Shown: positions 1-10,507 of the stretch, piece by piece
How positions within the stretch are numbered: the first letter of the stretch is position 1
How the letters are laid out: the number at the start of each line of letters is the position of its first letter
NCBI RefSeq assembly: GCF_900112595.1
Contig: NZ_FOMI01000004.1
Location: 62,001-126,000, forward strand
Reading direction: 5' to 3'
DNA: 64,000 bases
Source: Algibacter pectinivorans
Lineage (GTDB): Bacteria > Bacteroidota > Bacteroidia > Flavobacteriales > Flavobacteriaceae
Translations under genes and position numbers: made by a program
Notes under the pieces: model-generated
Seen by the model: only the letters and a program-made list of their open reading frames with translations
Told to the model about the DNA's origin: nothing
The model's database searches: none

Positions 1-1233
1 GCTACTGAAAATGGATTTACTGTTGGTACGTACCAAGAGTTAATTCCTACTGCAGATTTAGTATTAAACTTAACACCAGATAAGCAACATACAAGTGTTG
101 TAAATGCTGTTATGCCTTTAATGAAAAAAGGAGCAACATTATCTTATTCTCACGGTTTTAATATTGTTGAAGAGGGTACTCAAGTACGTGAAGACCTTAC
201 CGTTATTATGGTAGCGCCTAAATGTCCAGGAACAGAGGTAAGAGAAGAGTATAAAAGAGGTTTTGGTGTACCAACATTAATTGCGGTACACGAAGAGAAT
301 GATCCAGAAGGAAAAGGTTGGGCACAAGCTAAGGCTTATGCAGTAGCAACTGGAGGTGATAGAGCAGGGGTGTTAGCATCGTCTTTTATTGCCGAGGTAA
401 AGTCTGATTTAATGGGAGAACAAACCATACTTTGTGGATTGTTACAAACAGGTTCTATCCTTTGTTTCGATAAAATGGTTGAAGAGGGAATCGATCCTGG
501 ATACGCTTCAAAATTAATTCAATACGGTTGGGAAACTGTAACAGAAGGTCTTAAATATGGTGGTGTAACTAACATGATGGATCGTTTATCTAACCCTGCA
601 AAAATTAAAGCTTTCGAATTATCGGAAGAATTAAAAGATATTATGCGTCCATTATTCCAAAAGCATATGGATGATATTATTGAAGGTCGTTTTTCTGCTG
701 GAATGATGGCAGATTGGGCTAACGATGATCATGATTTATTAACGTGGAGAGCGGCTACTGCTGAAACTAATTTCGAAAAAACACCAGCTGGTGATGTTGA
801 AATTTCTGAGCAAGAGTACTACGATAACGGTGTGTTAATGGTTGCTATGGTAAGAGCAGGTGTGGAATTAGCGTTTGAAGCTATGACAGATTCTGGAATT
901 ATCGATGCATCGGCATACTACGAGTCTTTACACGAAACACCGCTTATTGCAAACACTATTGCAAGACGTAAATTATACGAAATGAATAGCGTAATTTCTG
1001 ATACTGCAGAGTACGGATGTTATTTATTTGACCATGCATGTAAGCCTTTATTAACTGATTTTATGAAAAACATAAAAACAGATGTTATTGGAAAGCCTTA
1101 CGCTAAAGATAATGGTGCAGGTGTAGATAACGCTAAACTTATTGAAGTAAATGCTGCTTTAAGAAATCACCCAGTTGAAAAAGTTGGTGCTTTCTTAAGA
1201 GGTTCTATGACGGCAATGAAGCCAATAGTATAA
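1..1233 (+). CDS. ilvC: Ketol-acid reductoisomerase, 5'-truncated by window edge
   Basis: The reading frame is open from base 1, so the gene starts outside the window; 410 codons and the stop are visible. The enzyme isomerises and reduces acetolactate/acetohydroxybutyrate with NADPH in valine, leucine and isoleucine synthesis. The protein matches the long class II (E. coli-like, about 490 aa) form: [63 protein letters not shown] and the duplicated C-terminal knotted domain ending [10 protein letters not shown]. About 80 N-terminal residues with the start of the Rossmann fold are missing. It is followed by a strong terminator and then ilvA on the same strand. Identification is secure. Confidence 0.97.
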   Translation, partial: ATENGFTVGTYQELIPTADLVLNLTPDKQHTSVVNAVMPLMKKGATLSYSHGFNIVEEGTQVREDLTVIMVAPKCPGTEVREEYKRGFGVPTLIAVHEENDPEGKGWAQAKAYAVATGGDRAGVLASSFIAEVKSDLMGEQTILCGLLQTGSILCFDKMVEEGIDPGYASKLIQYGWETVTEGLKYGGVTNMMDRLSNPAKIKAFELSEELKDIMRPLFQKHMDDIIEGRFSAGMMADWANDDHDLLTWRAATAETNFEKTPAGDVEISEQEYYDNGVLMVAMVRAGVELAFEAMTDSGIIDASAYYESLHETPLIANTIARRKLYEMNSVISDTAEYGCYLFDHACKPLLTDFMKNIKTDVIGKPYAKDNGAGVDNAKLIEVNAALRNHPVEKVGAFLRGSMTAMKPIV

Positions 1234-1269
1234 GTACCGAATACAACTAAACTAAACTATATTTTGAAA

Positions 1270-1305
1270 AACCTGTTAGATGTTTACATCTTAACAGGTT
1301 TTTTT
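1270..1305 (+). terminator. Intrinsic terminator after ilvC
   Basis: AACCTGTTA-GATG pairs with CATC-TTAACAGGTT (one bulged base) around a TTTA loop and runs directly into seven T residues. It lies 36 bases after the ilvC stop, so ilvA probably has its own promoter or depends on read-through. Confidence 0.88.
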
Positions 1306-1390
1306 ATGTTTATAGATTAATTTAACTAGGAAATGGTTTAATAAAAACAAAGGATTAAGTACCTTGCATAAGCACGATAAGCCCATTTAA

Positions 1391-2656
1391 ATGAGTTACA
1401 ACACATCTACTTATTTTCCTAGTATAGAAAGCGTAAAAGCTGCTGCCGAAACTATTAAAACGGTCTCTACGGTTACACCTTTAAGTGAAAGTTTAAGGTA
1501 TTCAAAAAAGTACAAGGCTAATATTTTATTAAAGCGCGAAGATTTACAACAAGTACGCTCCTATAAAATTAGGGGTGCGTATAATAAAATTAGCTCGCTA
1601 ACGGCGCAAGAAGCTTTAAATGGTGTAGTATGTGCTAGTGCAGGTAATCATGCTCAAGGTGTTGCTTTGTCGTGTAAACTTTTAAAAATTAAAGGTACTA
1701 TTTATATGCCGGCACCAACACCTAACCAAAAGGTGGAGCAGGTAAAAATGTTTGGCGAAGATTTTATAGAAATTAAACTCATGGGCGATACGTTTGACGA
1801 TTCGTTTCATGCCGCCATGTTAGAGTGCGACGAGTTAGGGAAAACCTTTATTCATCCTTTTAATGATAAAAAAGTTATTGAAGGGCAAGCTACAATTGCT
1901 TTAGAGATTTTAGAACAAGCCACACAACCTATCGATTATGTTTTTATAGCTGTTGGTGGTGGTGGTTTAGCTGCAGGTTTATCAACGGTGTTTAAAACCT
2001 TATCTCCGGATACTAAAATAATAGGAGTCGAGCCAGAAGGTGCGCCTTCTATGTTGGTTTCCATAAAAAACAATAAAAATACAACCATCGAAAAAATTGA
2101 AAAATTTATTGATGGTGCTGCGGTAAAACGTGTTGGCGATTTAACCTTTGCTATTTGTAAAGAAAATTTAAGCCATATGATTACCGTGCCCGAAGGCAAA
2201 GTATGCGAAACCATATTAGAACTTTATAATAAAGATGCTATTGTGGTGGAACCTGCCGGAGCCCTAAGTATTTCTGCGCTAGATTTCTATGCCAAAGAAA
2301 TACAGGGTAAAAACGTGGTATGTGTGGTTAGTGGTAGTAATAACGATATTACACGAACCGCAGAGATTAAAGAGCGTGCTTTATTATACGCCAATTTAAA
2401 GCATTATTTTATAGTAAGCTTTCCGCAACGCGCTGGCGCTTTAAAAGAATTTGTGGTCGATATTTTAGGTGAAGATGATGATATTACGTTTTTCCAATAT
2501 GCTAAAAAAACCAATAGAGAAAATGGTTCGGCAGTAGTTGGGGTTCAACTAAAATCGGCTAACGATTTAGAGCCCTTAATTACCAAAATGAAACAGCGTA
2601 ATTTTTATGGCGATTATTTAAATGATAAACCCGATTTATTTCAGTTTTTAGTGTGA
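1391..2656 (+). CDS. ilvA: Threonine dehydratase (short, one C-terminal regulatory domain)
   Basis: PLP-dependent deamination of threonine to 2-oxobutyrate, the first step to isoleucine. The 421 residues contain the PLP lysine in SYKIRGAYN (K59), the substrate loop ASAGNHAQG, and the glycine-rich phosphate-binding loop VGGGGLAAG. From about residue 325 a single ACT-like regulatory domain follows (HYFIVSFPQRAGALKEF), as in the shorter IlvA of Gram-positives and Bacteroidota rather than the 510-residue E. coli form with two such domains. The ATG at 1391 gives the family N-terminus. It lies downstream of ilvC, consistent with a branched-chain amino acid locus. Confidence 0.96.
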   Translation: MSYNTSTYFPSIESVKAAAETIKTVSTVTPLSESLRYSKKYKANILLKREDLQQVRSYKIRGAYNKISSLTAQEALNGVVCASAGNHAQGVALSCKLLKIKGTIYMPAPTPNQKVEQVKMFGEDFIEIKLMGDTFDDSFHAAMLECDELGKTFIHPFNDKKVIEGQATIALEILEQATQPIDYVFIAVGGGGLAAGLSTVFKTLSPDTKIIGVEPEGAPSMLVSIKNNKNTTIEKIEKFIDGAAVKRVGDLTFAICKENLSHMITVPEGKVCETILELYNKDAIVVEPAGALSISALDFYAKEIQGKNVVCVVSGSNNDITRTAEIKERALLYANLKHYFIVSFPQRAGALKEFVVDILGEDDDITFFQYAKKTNRENGSAVVGVQLKSANDLEPLITKMKQRNFYGDYLNDKPDLFQFLV

Positions 2657-2832
2657 TTTTGCACACTTAAAATTTCTGTAATCTGCGAAATCGTTTGCGC
2701 TCTGTTTTTAAAGTTTATTTGTGTTTGCATGTTTCATTGTAAGTAAAATTTAGTTATTTTGGGTATTACAAATTAACTAAAGTGAAGTCTTAAAAATATA
2801 TGTTTTTAGGCCTTTAAAAAACAAAAAGAGTT

Positions 2833-4425
2833 ATGAAGTATCCTTTTAAAGACATTCCAGAGGCTTATAAAATTGAATCCCTTTTACATCAGTCAACGTA
2901 CTTGTCCGATGGCGAATTAAAACATTGGGAAGGCGATACGACAGAGGTGTACTCAACTATCTCCTCAACTAGCGATTATAAGAAAACCCTTTTAGGGACT
3001 ATTCCACAATTAGGCGAAAAAGAAGCTTTAGAGGTTCTTGATTCTGCAACACGAGCATACGATAATGGTAAAGGCTTATGGCCAACTATGAAAGTAGCCG
3101 ACCGAATTGCGTGTATGGAGAGTTTTGTTGAAGAAATGAAAACCAAGCGCGAAGAAGTTGTAAAATTATTAATGTGGGAAATTGGCAAAAACCTTCCAGA
3201 TTCGCAAAAAGAGTTTGATAGAACTGTAGATTATATTTATGATACTATCGAAGCTTATAAGCAAATAGATAGAGACTCGGCTAAATTTGAGAAAAACTCC
3301 GGAGTTTACGCTCATATTCGTCGTGGTCCATTAGGTGTTGTATTGTGTTTAGGGCCTTACAATTACCCTTTAAACGAAACCTTTACCTTGTTAATTCCGG
3401 CACTAATAATGGGGAATCCTGTTATTTTTAAGCCTGCAAAACTTGGAGTTTTATTAATATCACCTTTGCTAGAGGCATTTCAAAAAAGTTTTCCAGAAGG
3501 CGTTGTAAACATTGTTTATGGCCGTGGTCGTGTATTGGCAACACCAATTATGCAATCGGGAAAAATAGATGTATTGGCTTTAATTGGTAATAGTGCTTCT
3601 GCAAATGCTTTACAGTCTCAACACCCTAAAGGTAATAGACTTAGAATGGTTTTAGGCTTAGAGGCTAAAAACCCAGCTATTGTGCTTCCTGATGCCGATT
3701 TAGATTTAGCTGTTGAAGAATGTATTGCCGGAACATTGTCGTTTAACGGGCAACGTTGTACAGCATTAAAAGTATTATATGTGCACGAATCTGTTGTGGA
3801 AGAGTTTAATAGACGCTTTGCTTTTAAAGTCGATCAATTAAAGTTTGGTAACCCATGGGAATCGGGGGTTAAATTAACACCACTTCCAGAAACCAATAAA
3901 CCGGCCTATATTCAAGAGTTAATTGATGATGCTGTAGAAAAAGGTGCTAAAATTATTAATAAAAAAGGTGGCGAAACATCAGAGAATTTTATATTTCCTG
4001 CGGTTTTATATCCGGTTTCTAAAGATATGCGCGTGTTTACCGAAGAACAATTCGGGCCTGTTATACCAGTAGTGTCGTTCTCGGATATTGAGGAGCCTTT
4101 AGATGATATGGCCGAATCAGATTACGGGCAACAAGTAAGTTTATTTGGTAAAAACATTACAACATTATCACCGCTAATTGATACATTGGTAAACCTTGTT
4201 TGTCGCGTTAACTTAAATAGCTCTTGTCAACGTGGTCCAGATGTTTATCCTTTTACAGGACGAAAGGATTCTGCTTTTGGTACTTTAAGTGTTCATGATG
4301 CTTTGCGTTCGTTTTCTATAAGAACCTTTGTTGCCTCAAAAGACAACCCGTATAACAATGCTATTTTAAATGAATTATTAGATAAGAAAACTTCTAATTT
4401 TATTAGCACCGATTATATTTTATAA
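2833..4425 (+). CDS. gapN: NADP-dependent glyceraldehyde-3-phosphate dehydrogenase-like aldehyde dehydrogenase
   Basis: A 530-residue member of the aldehyde dehydrogenase superfamily. The catalytic cysteine is C309 in [10 protein letters not shown] and the general-base glutamate is E277 in LGLEAKNPA; the nucleotide region has GPYNYPLNE and FKPAKLG. GQRCTA with LExKNPAIVL is the pattern of non-phosphorylating GAPDH (GapN), which oxidises glyceraldehyde-3-phosphate to 3-phosphoglycerate with NADP+ and makes NADPH. No signal peptide, so cytoplasmic. It stands alone between ilvA and an inverted repeat. The superfamily assignment is certain; GapN rather than another phospho-aldehyde substrate is likely but inferred from motifs only. 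Confidence 0.85.
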   Translation: MKYPFKDIPEAYKIESLLHQSTYLSDGELKHWEGDTTEVYSTISSTSDYKKTLLGTIPQLGEKEALEVLDSATRAYDNGKGLWPTMKVADRIACMESFVEEMKTKREEVVKLLMWEIGKNLPDSQKEFDRTVDYIYDTIEAYKQIDRDSAKFEKNSGVYAHIRRGPLGVVLCLGPYNYPLNETFTLLIPALIMGNPVIFKPAKLGVLLISPLLEAFQKSFPEGVVNIVYGRGRVLATPIMQSGKIDVLALIGNSASANALQSQHPKGNRLRMVLGLEAKNPAIVLPDADLDLAVEECIAGTLSFNGQRCTALKVLYVHESVVEEFNRRFAFKVDQLKFGNPWESGVKLTPLPETNKPAYIQELIDDAVEKGAKIINKKGGETSENFIFPAVLYPVSKDMRVFTEEQFGPVIPVVSFSDIEEPLDDMAESDYGQQVSLFGKNITTLSPLIDTLVNLVCRVNLNSSCQRGPDVYPFTGRKDSAFGTLSVHDALRSFSIRTFVASKDNPYNNAILNELLDKKTSNFISTDYIL

Positions 4426-4450
4426 GTTTTAACGAATTATTTTTTAGTAT

Positions 4451-4504
4451 GGACTTAGTGTAGTATAGAATTTTTCACTGAAAAATTTTGTACTACACTA
4501 AGCC
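4451..4504. terminator. Long inverted repeat after the gapN-like gene
   Basis: CTTAGTGTAGTA (4454-4465) pairs with TACTACACTAAG (4491-4502), flanked by GG/CC across a bulge. Inside, AATTTTTCA (4469-4477) pairs with TGAAAAATT (4479-4487), leaving almost no loop. The whole 54-bp block is therefore nearly palindromic. There is no clean T-run after it (CCTTTATA), so termination is probable rather than certain; it could also act in both orientations. Confidence 0.55.
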
Positions 4505-4514
4505 TTTATATGCT

Positions 4515-4522
4515 TATATTTG
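4515..4522 (+). promoter_or_regulatory. Candidate -7 element for the azurin gene
   Basis: TATATTTG fits the Bacteroidota -7 consensus TAnnTTTG and lies 48 bases before the azurin ATG, just after the inverted repeat. No good TTTG -33 element is seen at the expected 19-20 base spacing. Confidence 0.4.
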
Positions 4523-4569
4523 AAGTTGTAGTAATACAGTTAAACTAAATTTAAACAAAATTATATCAA

Positions 4570-5079
4570 ATGAAATCAATTAAATATTTATTAGTAGCTA
4601 TCTTTTCTAGTGTGGTATTAGTAGCCTGTGGTGGTAAAGAAGAAAAAAAGAAGGAAGGGTTTTCATATGAAAAGAAAACAGATGTTGTTAAGGAAACAAA
4701 AAGTAACCCTAACGATGTAACCATTACCGGTAATGATGCTATGCAATTTAATAAAAAGGAAATTCGTGTAAAGGCAGGCGAAAAAGTAAAAATTACATTA
4801 AAGCATATTGGTAAAATGGACAAAAATGTTATGGGACACAATTTTGTTTTATTAAAAAAGGGAGTGGATGTAATGGCATTTGGAAACAAAGCAGCAACTG
4901 CAAAAGCTACCAATTATATACCTGAAAATGGTAAAGATGTTATAGCACATACAGACCTTGTTGGTGCCGGAGAAACAACCGTTGTAGAGTTCGATGCGCC
5001 AGAAGCTGGTACTTACGATTTTCTATGTAGCTTTCCAGGGCATTATGCTTTAATGAAGGGAAAGTTAATTGTTGAGTAA
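4570..5079 (+). CDS. Azurin-type cupredoxin lipoprotein
   Basis: A 169-residue exported lipoprotein: hydrophobic N-terminus with lipobox LVAC (Cys at about residue 20), a short Lys/Glu-rich linker, then a blue-copper domain. The type 1 copper ligands are all visible with azurin spacing: H90 in MGHNF, then C153, H158 and M162 in LCSFPGHYALMKG. It should carry single electrons in the periplasm or at the membrane, for example to cytochrome peroxidase or nitrite/nitrous oxide reductases; no such partner is in the window. Monocistronic, convergent with the TonB-dependent receptor gene. Identification is strong. Confidence 0.95.
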   Translation: MKSIKYLLVAIFSSVVLVACGGKEEKKKEGFSYEKKTDVVKETKSNPNDVTITGNDAMQFNKKEIRVKAGEKVKITLKHIGKMDKNVMGHNFVLLKKGVDVMAFGNKAATAKATNYIPENGKDVIAHTDLVGAGETTVVEFDAPEAGTYDFLCSFPGHYALMKGKLIVE

Positions 5080-5233
5080 TATCTTGTAATAATTTTTGAC
5101 CCATATTATAAAGTATAATTAATTTGTTTATGGATTGATACTGCAACGGGTTTTAAAAAAAATAGTTGAAAAGCAAGTGCTCTGTTTTTTTTGTTTGTAT
5201 CATGTTTAGATATTGTAAAAAACATTGGCTTGT

Positions 5234-8050
5234 TTAAAATTTATAATTTAACTGCAGTAAAGTAGATCGAGGTAAAATAGGAACCACAACAAAGCTAGCA
5301 TCCGGATTTTCGTTTATATACTCTGTAGTTACTCCATTGGCATTAGCGCCAAAAGTGTTAGCTCCATAAAAGTTTGCTAGTCCATCAGAGTTAAAAAGAT
5401 TTGTAACTAATAAATTGGCACTTATGCGCTGACTTATTTTATAACCAAATCCTGCATCAAAAACCTTATAAGCATCTAATTGAAACGCATTAGCAATATT
5501 ACCCTCACGCTTGCCTGTATATTTCCACTTTAAAAATGACGATACTTTGTTTTTCGAAAATTCGGCCGCTACATTAAACATTAATTTAGGGTTAAAGGCT
5601 AAGGTGTTTCCAGAATAGTCGGTTGTGCTATCATCACTTACATCAACTGTGCCTGCTGCATCATATACGTTCCAGTTTGTGGCTTTAGGGTCTTGTAGGA
5701 TACCGTTAAAACGAAATGTTAGGTGTGAAATGGGGTTATAACTGGTTTCCCATTCTAAACCTAATGTCCTTGAACTATTAAATTGAATTGGTGTATAAAA
5801 TATACTGCTAGATTCGTCATCAAATTCAAAATTAGAGACTCCAATATTTTTTAATTCACTCCAGAACAAAGTACTAGTAAATGAAAAGCTTTTTACTGCC
5901 GATTTTAAACCAATTTCAACTTGATTAATGTTTTGAATTTCTCCCGCTTTATTTATAGGAACATTTGCAAAATTATTAAAATAGTAATTTAACTCAGGCG
6001 CCTTATTTCCTTGAGATAAACGACCAAATAAGGATGCGTCATCAGTTAATTTATAGTTTAAACCCACAGAGTACGATACATAATTATAATTGAAATTAAA
6101 ATTGTCACGTTGGCCAGTTGGTGCTAAAATGTTGTTGTCGTAAGCGGTGGTTTCATCACCATCCAAACCGCCATCTTGCGTAAAAGGGGCAAAGCGGTCG
6201 TTACTTCCTTTGTGAGTTATCGACTCAAAACGTAAGCCTAAATCTAGGTTAAGTTTATCAGATAGTTTCCAGCGGTCGTTTGCAAATGTTGCAATCTGGC
6301 TAATTTTAGCGCGACTATTGGTAAAAAATAAACCACCGTAATTACTAATGCCATAGGCATCAGATAAGGCTACCACAGGATCTCCAGGGTTTTCTAAAGT
6401 GACTTGTAGCATTTTTGGGTTGTTTTCGTAAGTTGAAAATACAAAACTACCTTGTGTAAATACTGATGTATTTGAAAAACCAGTTGCAAATCCAAAATTT
6501 AAATCATGATTATCCCATTCTTTTCTTAGGGTTAATTGCTGCATAAACTCGTCGGCATCATTATCCTTGTACCATGTTGAGGTTCCCATAACGGCGTCGT
6601 TTGGTAGTCTGCCGTCGGTTAAATATTCAGAAGGGTTACCACTAAAAATACCACTGTTATCGATTCTAGCTACTTCATTTCCAGAGTTAGCGTCGTTAAA
6701 AACGATTTGGCCAACTGGAAAAGGATTTCCATTACTTACCAAATAGTAAACCGTTGGGTCGCTAATGGATACAAAGGCATTGCTAATGGATGTTTGCCAG
6801 TTTGCGTTTTTGGTAGAGAATTTCATGTTATTTTTAACAGACCAATTATTACCTAAGTTTTGAAACATATCAAAGCCAAAGGCTAAATCTTTAGCGTGAA
6901 CACCATTGGCTGGGTTAAAGCTATTAGTACTGTTTAAATTTCTCCCATCTGGAATAGCGGTATTAAACTCAGGCATTAATAAGGCGGTTGAGTTAAAATT
7001 TTGACCAAAGGCAGCTTCTGGGTTGTTCCAATTTGTTGCGGCTACACCATTGTATCTATTGGTGTAATCGTTTAAATATTTACCATATAATTTAAAATAG
7101 CCTCGCGAGTTTTCCTTTTTAACATCAAACTTAAATTGTCCGCCTTTACTAAAGGTAAAATCGGTATTTCTTGCGCCATCGTTATGGCGGTAATGCCCAC
7201 CAGCGTTAAAATACCAATGGTTTCCAAAACCGCTACCTAAAACCGCATCGGCTCGGTAAAAGGGGTTGCCTTCTACTTGAACACCATTTTGTAATTGTAT
7301 TTCACCATTTAATTTTTTACTAGTTGTTCTAGAAATAAAATTATAAATACCACCTGGTGCATTCATTGCGGTTATTGAAGCGCTTCCGCCACGTAAAGCT
7401 TCTACTCTAGATGTTGTTAAATCTACACGATGAAATAAATCTGGTGCGTAGTACGAATGTTGTACTAAACTAACAGGTAAACCATCTTCTTGCAACGATA
7501 CGTAATACCACCCCATATCGTCTTCGGCAGCAGCCGATACACCTCGGGTATAAACTCTAGTAAAAACCTCGCCCGCAGAAGCATCGGTAAATGTTCCTGG
7601 GATATTTTGAAGCAAATTAGCAGTACCTTGTGGATATACCTGTTTAATAGATGTGGTGTTTAATGTGGTTACCGATGTGCTAGACTCAAGCTGAGTTTTA
7701 GGTGCGAAATTGCCCGTAACAACTACGGTATGCAGATTTAATACATCTGTATTTAGGGTAAAGTTGAAATCTTTGTTATTTGAATTAACCGTTATTAGTT
7801 GGTCAATGGTTTTAAAACCTATATGAGATACGGTTATAGTAAAGCTTCCATCAGGAACGTTTAATAAGCTAAAATTACCAGCTAAATCTGTAGTGCTAAA
7901 GCTATTTGGTTCCGTGTTAAGAATAATATTAGCACCAATAATAGGTTTATTGTTGGTGTCTTTTATTTTACCACTTACAATGTTTTGAGCGGGCAGTAAA
8001 AAGGAATTCGTGGTTAATAAAAAGTAAAAAAGATATTTAAAATGATTCAT
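5234..8050 (-). CDS. TonB-dependent outer-membrane receptor
   Basis: A 938-residue protein with a signal peptide (about residues 1-21, ending LLPAQ), a carboxypeptidase-regulatory-like beta-sandwich (about 23-105, VSGKIKDTNNKPIIGANI), then a TonB plug (about 125-235, including ALRGGSASITAMNAPGG) and a beta-barrel ending in the terminal aromatic pattern LQLNYKF. It imports a ligand across the outer membrane using TonB energy. No SusD partner follows, so it is not a classical glycan Sus pair; iron/siderophore or vitamin uptake is more likely, but the substrate cannot be read from sequence. A -7-like box (CAAATTTA on the plus strand, 8092-8099) lies upstream. Confidence 0.93.
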   Translation of the reverse strand: MNHFKYLFYFLLTTNSFLLPAQNIVSGKIKDTNNKPIIGANIILNTEPNSFSTTDLAGNFSLLNVPDGSFTITVSHIGFKTIDQLITVNSNNKDFNFTLNTDVLNLHTVVVTGNFAPKTQLESSTSVTTLNTTSIKQVYPQGTANLLQNIPGTFTDASAGEVFTRVYTRGVSAAAEDDMGWYYVSLQEDGLPVSLVQHSYYAPDLFHRVDLTTSRVEALRGGSASITAMNAPGGIYNFISRTTSKKLNGEIQLQNGVQVEGNPFYRADAVLGSGFGNHWYFNAGGHYRHNDGARNTDFTFSKGGQFKFDVKKENSRGYFKLYGKYLNDYTNRYNGVAATNWNNPEAAFGQNFNSTALLMPEFNTAIPDGRNLNSTNSFNPANGVHAKDLAFGFDMFQNLGNNWSVKNNMKFSTKNANWQTSISNAFVSISDPTVYYLVSNGNPFPVGQIVFNDANSGNEVARIDNSGIFSGNPSEYLTDGRLPNDAVMGTSTWYKDNDADEFMQQLTLRKEWDNHDLNFGFATGFSNTSVFTQGSFVFSTYENNPKMLQVTLENPGDPVVALSDAYGISNYGGLFFTNSRAKISQIATFANDRWKLSDKLNLDLGLRFESITHKGSNDRFAPFTQDGGLDGDETTAYDNNILAPTGQRDNFNFNYNYVSYSVGLNYKLTDDASLFGRLSQGNKAPELNYYFNNFANVPINKAGEIQNINQVEIGLKSAVKSFSFTSTLFWSELKNIGVSNFEFDDESSSIFYTPIQFNSSRTLGLEWETSYNPISHLTFRFNGILQDPKATNWNVYDAAGTVDVSDDSTTDYSGNTLAFNPKLMFNVAAEFSKNKVSSFLKWKYTGKREGNIANAFQLDAYKVFDAGFGYKISQRISANLLVTNLFNSDGLANFYGANTFGANANGVTTEYINENPDASFVVVPILPRSTLLQLNYKF

Positions 8051-8237
8051 AATATGAATTAAACTAGCTTTAATTGGATTTTAAAGTGAAGCAAATTTAT
8101 AAAATTATGACTTTAGAGGTGTTTGTTATATCTGTCTTAATTAGTCTTGCTACTTTATTTGTTAAGTTTAACAAGAAAATGGTAGTTTAATTTTAGATTA
8201 GCTATTTTTGATTAATAAAACTTAAGTTAAATACAAT

Positions 8238-8612
8238 ATGGTTAAGTCTCAGGTTTCTCGAGTAAAAAAGATAATCAACTATATGCTTTTTGGTTTGTTT
8301 ATGGTTTTTGCAGTACTGCAGTTAAATGACCCAGATCCAATATTGTGGTTTCTAATTTATTTAATCGTAGCTATTACGTCGTTAGTTTCTAATTATATAG
8401 TCGTCCCCAAATTGTTTATTGTTTTAATTTGTCTAGGTTTAGTGGTTTATGCTGCAATGCATTTTAGTTTGCTGTTAGAATGGTTTCAAACAGATAATAA
8501 ATCTGAGCTTTTTGGAGAAATGGTTTATGAAAAAGCATATTTGGAAGGTTCTAGAGAGTTTATTGGTTTAAGTATGGCACTTGCAGCTTTATTATTTCAG
8601 GTGAAACAGTAA
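8238..8612 (+). CDS. TMEM220-like small integral membrane protein
   Basis: 124 residues with about four hydrophobic helices (roughly 13-29, 36-52, 58-76, 104-121) and the motif LQLNDPDPILWFLIY near the first helix boundary, which is the hallmark of the transmembrane protein 220 family. Its function is unknown. It is divergent from the TonB-dependent receptor; TATTTTTG at 8203-8210 is a good -7 element for it. No operon partner follows. Confidence 0.8.
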   Translation: MVKSQVSRVKKIINYMLFGLFMVFAVLQLNDPDPILWFLIYLIVAITSLVSNYIVVPKLFIVLICLGLVVYAAMHFSLLLEWFQTDNKSELFGEMVYEKAYLEGSREFIGLSMALAALLFQVKQ

Positions 8613-9201
8613 ACAATTAAAAATTGTGATATACTATAGGAAGAATTATATAGCTTGAAGGTTGCTATTTATTTAATTTTTTAAATATTATTTATGCAAT
8701 TTTAGTAAAGATAATAAAGGTAAATTGGGATAAAATAAAACTCTTTAAAGGATGTAATGTAGGGTGTTGAAGGGTTGTTTTTTCTTGATATGTAATACTT
8801 TAAATAGAGAAAAGTTTAAAACGTGAGAATATTGGTTTTGTATAAGAGATCGACCAATTTATAATATTGCAGGACTTAATAATATTCTATATTGATTTAC
8901 TCCTAAGCCTTTAAACTAGGGGATGGATTGAGCTATAAATACGAATCTAGATTTTTTTTATTTTAATAGTAGTAGCCCTTTAATTCCAAGTTTGGAAGGT
9001 GTTTAAATTCTATTTTAAAATAATTATGTGCGCTGTTTTTATCTATATAATTTGTTTTTATTAAGTGTAATACGATCTATATATTTATTTCAACATGATT
9101 ATGAACTTTTAAATATGCTAAGTCAAAAATGATTATAGCAGCTTTTATTGACTTAAATGTTTACATAAAAAAAAAGAGAAAAGTTAAAATATATTTAAAA
9201 A
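8613..9201. other. Gene-free AT-rich stretch
   Basis: 589 bases with no ORF of credible length or codon use. The only structure noticed is a weak ATTGGT/ACCAAT inverted repeat near 8830-8858. It probably contains the promoter of the downstream sugar operon: TAATTTG near 9048-9054 is one base short of the TAnnTTTG consensus. Confidence 0.5.
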
Positions 9202-10350
9202 ATGGCTAGAAAATTAAGAATGGGAATGATTGGTGGAGGTACCGGATCATTCATTGGTGATGTGCACAGAAAAGCAGCTTCAATTGATGGCATGATAGAG
9301 TTGGTTTGTGGTGCATTTAGTAGTAATGCAGAAAAATCAATAGCTTCAGGAAAAGCATTATATCTTCCTGAAGATAGGTGTTACGGGAGCTTTGAGGAAA
9401 TGATTTTAAAGGAAAAAGAATTACCAGAAGGTGTTCGAATGGATTTTGTATCTATTGTTACGCCTAATTACATGCATTTTCCTCCGGCAAAAATGGCTTT
9501 GGAACATGGTTTTCATGTGGTAAGTGATAAGCCTATGACCTTAACTTTGGATGAAGCAATGGCTCTAGAACAACTAGTAGAAAACAGCGGAAAGTTATTT
9601 GCTTTAACTCATAATTACACAGGACACCCATTAGTAAAACAGGCTAGAGCTATGGTAGCTAAAGGCGATTTGGGTAATATTAGAAAAATACAAGTGCAAT
9701 ATTTACAAGGTTGGCTATCTACAGCGGTTGAAAAAACAGGACAAAAACAAGCCTCGTGGCGTGTAGATCCTAAACGTTCTGGAATAGGTGGGGCTTTAGG
9801 TGATATTGGTACACATGCCGAAAACTTGGTAGAATATATTTCGGGACTAAAAATTAAAGAATTAGCCGCCGATTTAGGTGTTTTTGGCGAAGGTAGAACT
9901 TTAGATGACGATGGTAATTTATTGTTGCGTATGGAAAATGGAGCGAAGGGAACCATGTCTTTTTCGCAAATTGCTTTAGGAGAAGAAAATGATTTGGCTA
10001 TAAGAGTTTATGGTGATAAAGGGAGTTTAGAATGGCAGCAGGAAAATCCAAACCAATTGATAACACATTGGTTAGATAAGCCCGTAAAAATATTTACACC
10101 TAATGGAAACGATTTGTACGATGAGGCATTAAGTGTATCTAGAATTCCTGCGGGACATCCAGAAGGCTATTTGGAAGCATTTGCAACTATTTATAAAAAC
10201 TTTGCTACGCATTTAATGGCGGTTTTAAATGGTGAAACTATTGCGAAGCCAGATTACCCAACCGTAAAAGATGGTGTTCGTGGTATGCAATTTATTTATG
10301 CCTCGGTTGAAAGTGATAAAAACAACGCCGCTTGGACAAAACTAAATTAA
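9202..10350 (+). CDS. Gfo/Idh/MocA family oxidoreductase
   Basis: 382 residues with a Rossmann domain opening MGMIGGGTGSFIG, the conserved SDKPMTLTLDEA lysine motif (the EKP-type catalytic lysine) and the second-domain motif GGALGDIGTHAENL containing the Asp and His used in catalysis. These enzymes oxidise or reduce a sugar hydroxyl with NAD(P). It is first in a tight set of four genes with a TIM-barrel isomerase, a DUF1080 lipoprotein and a ThuA-like protein, a combination seen in pathways that go through 3-keto sugars. No signal peptide, so cytoplasmic. The family is certain; the substrate is not known. Confidence 0.92.
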   Translation: MARKLRMGMIGGGTGSFIGDVHRKAASIDGMIELVCGAFSSNAEKSIASGKALYLPEDRCYGSFEEMILKEKELPEGVRMDFVSIVTPNYMHFPPAKMALEHGFHVVSDKPMTLTLDEAMALEQLVENSGKLFALTHNYTGHPLVKQARAMVAKGDLGNIRKIQVQYLQGWLSTAVEKTGQKQASWRVDPKRSGIGGALGDIGTHAENLVEYISGLKIKELAADLGVFGEGRTLDDDGNLLLRMENGAKGTMSFSQIALGEENDLAIRVYGDKGSLEWQQENPNQLITHWLDKPVKIFTPNGNDLYDEALSVSRIPAGHPEGYLEAFATIYKNFATHLMAVLNGETIAKPDYPTVKDGVRGMQFIYASVESDKNNAAWTKLN

Positions 10351-10377
10351 TTTAAAAAATTAGTGTTGGCGGATACC

Positions 10378-10487
10378 GCGTTAGGGATTGTAGTGTAAAG
10401 CCCACAGCCCGACGTAGGAGGTGCGAGGACTTGAAACCTTTCGACTTTGCTCAAGACGGGCTTCAAGCCCGACCCTTGTGGTAACGC
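10378..10487 (+). repeat. Family A structured intergenic repeat, copy 1
   Basis: Begins GCGTTAGGGATTGTAG and ends TAACGC, so the two ends are complementary. The core contains AAAGCCC and CAAGCCCGACC. The first 59 bases match copy 5 (56891-56949) with two differences. It separates the oxidoreductase gene from the TIM-barrel gene. An apparent 73-residue minus-strand frame over it is an artefact of the repeat. Confidence 0.85.
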
Positions 10488-10507
10488 CAAAAAAAATATA
10501 ATAAAAT

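Noticed and set aside
9615-9956. Long antisense frames opposite real genes (for example 9615-9956, 19418-19768, 38109-38681, 52683-53291)
   Set aside because: They mirror codon bias of the opposite-strand gene, start internally, and contain no recognisable domain.
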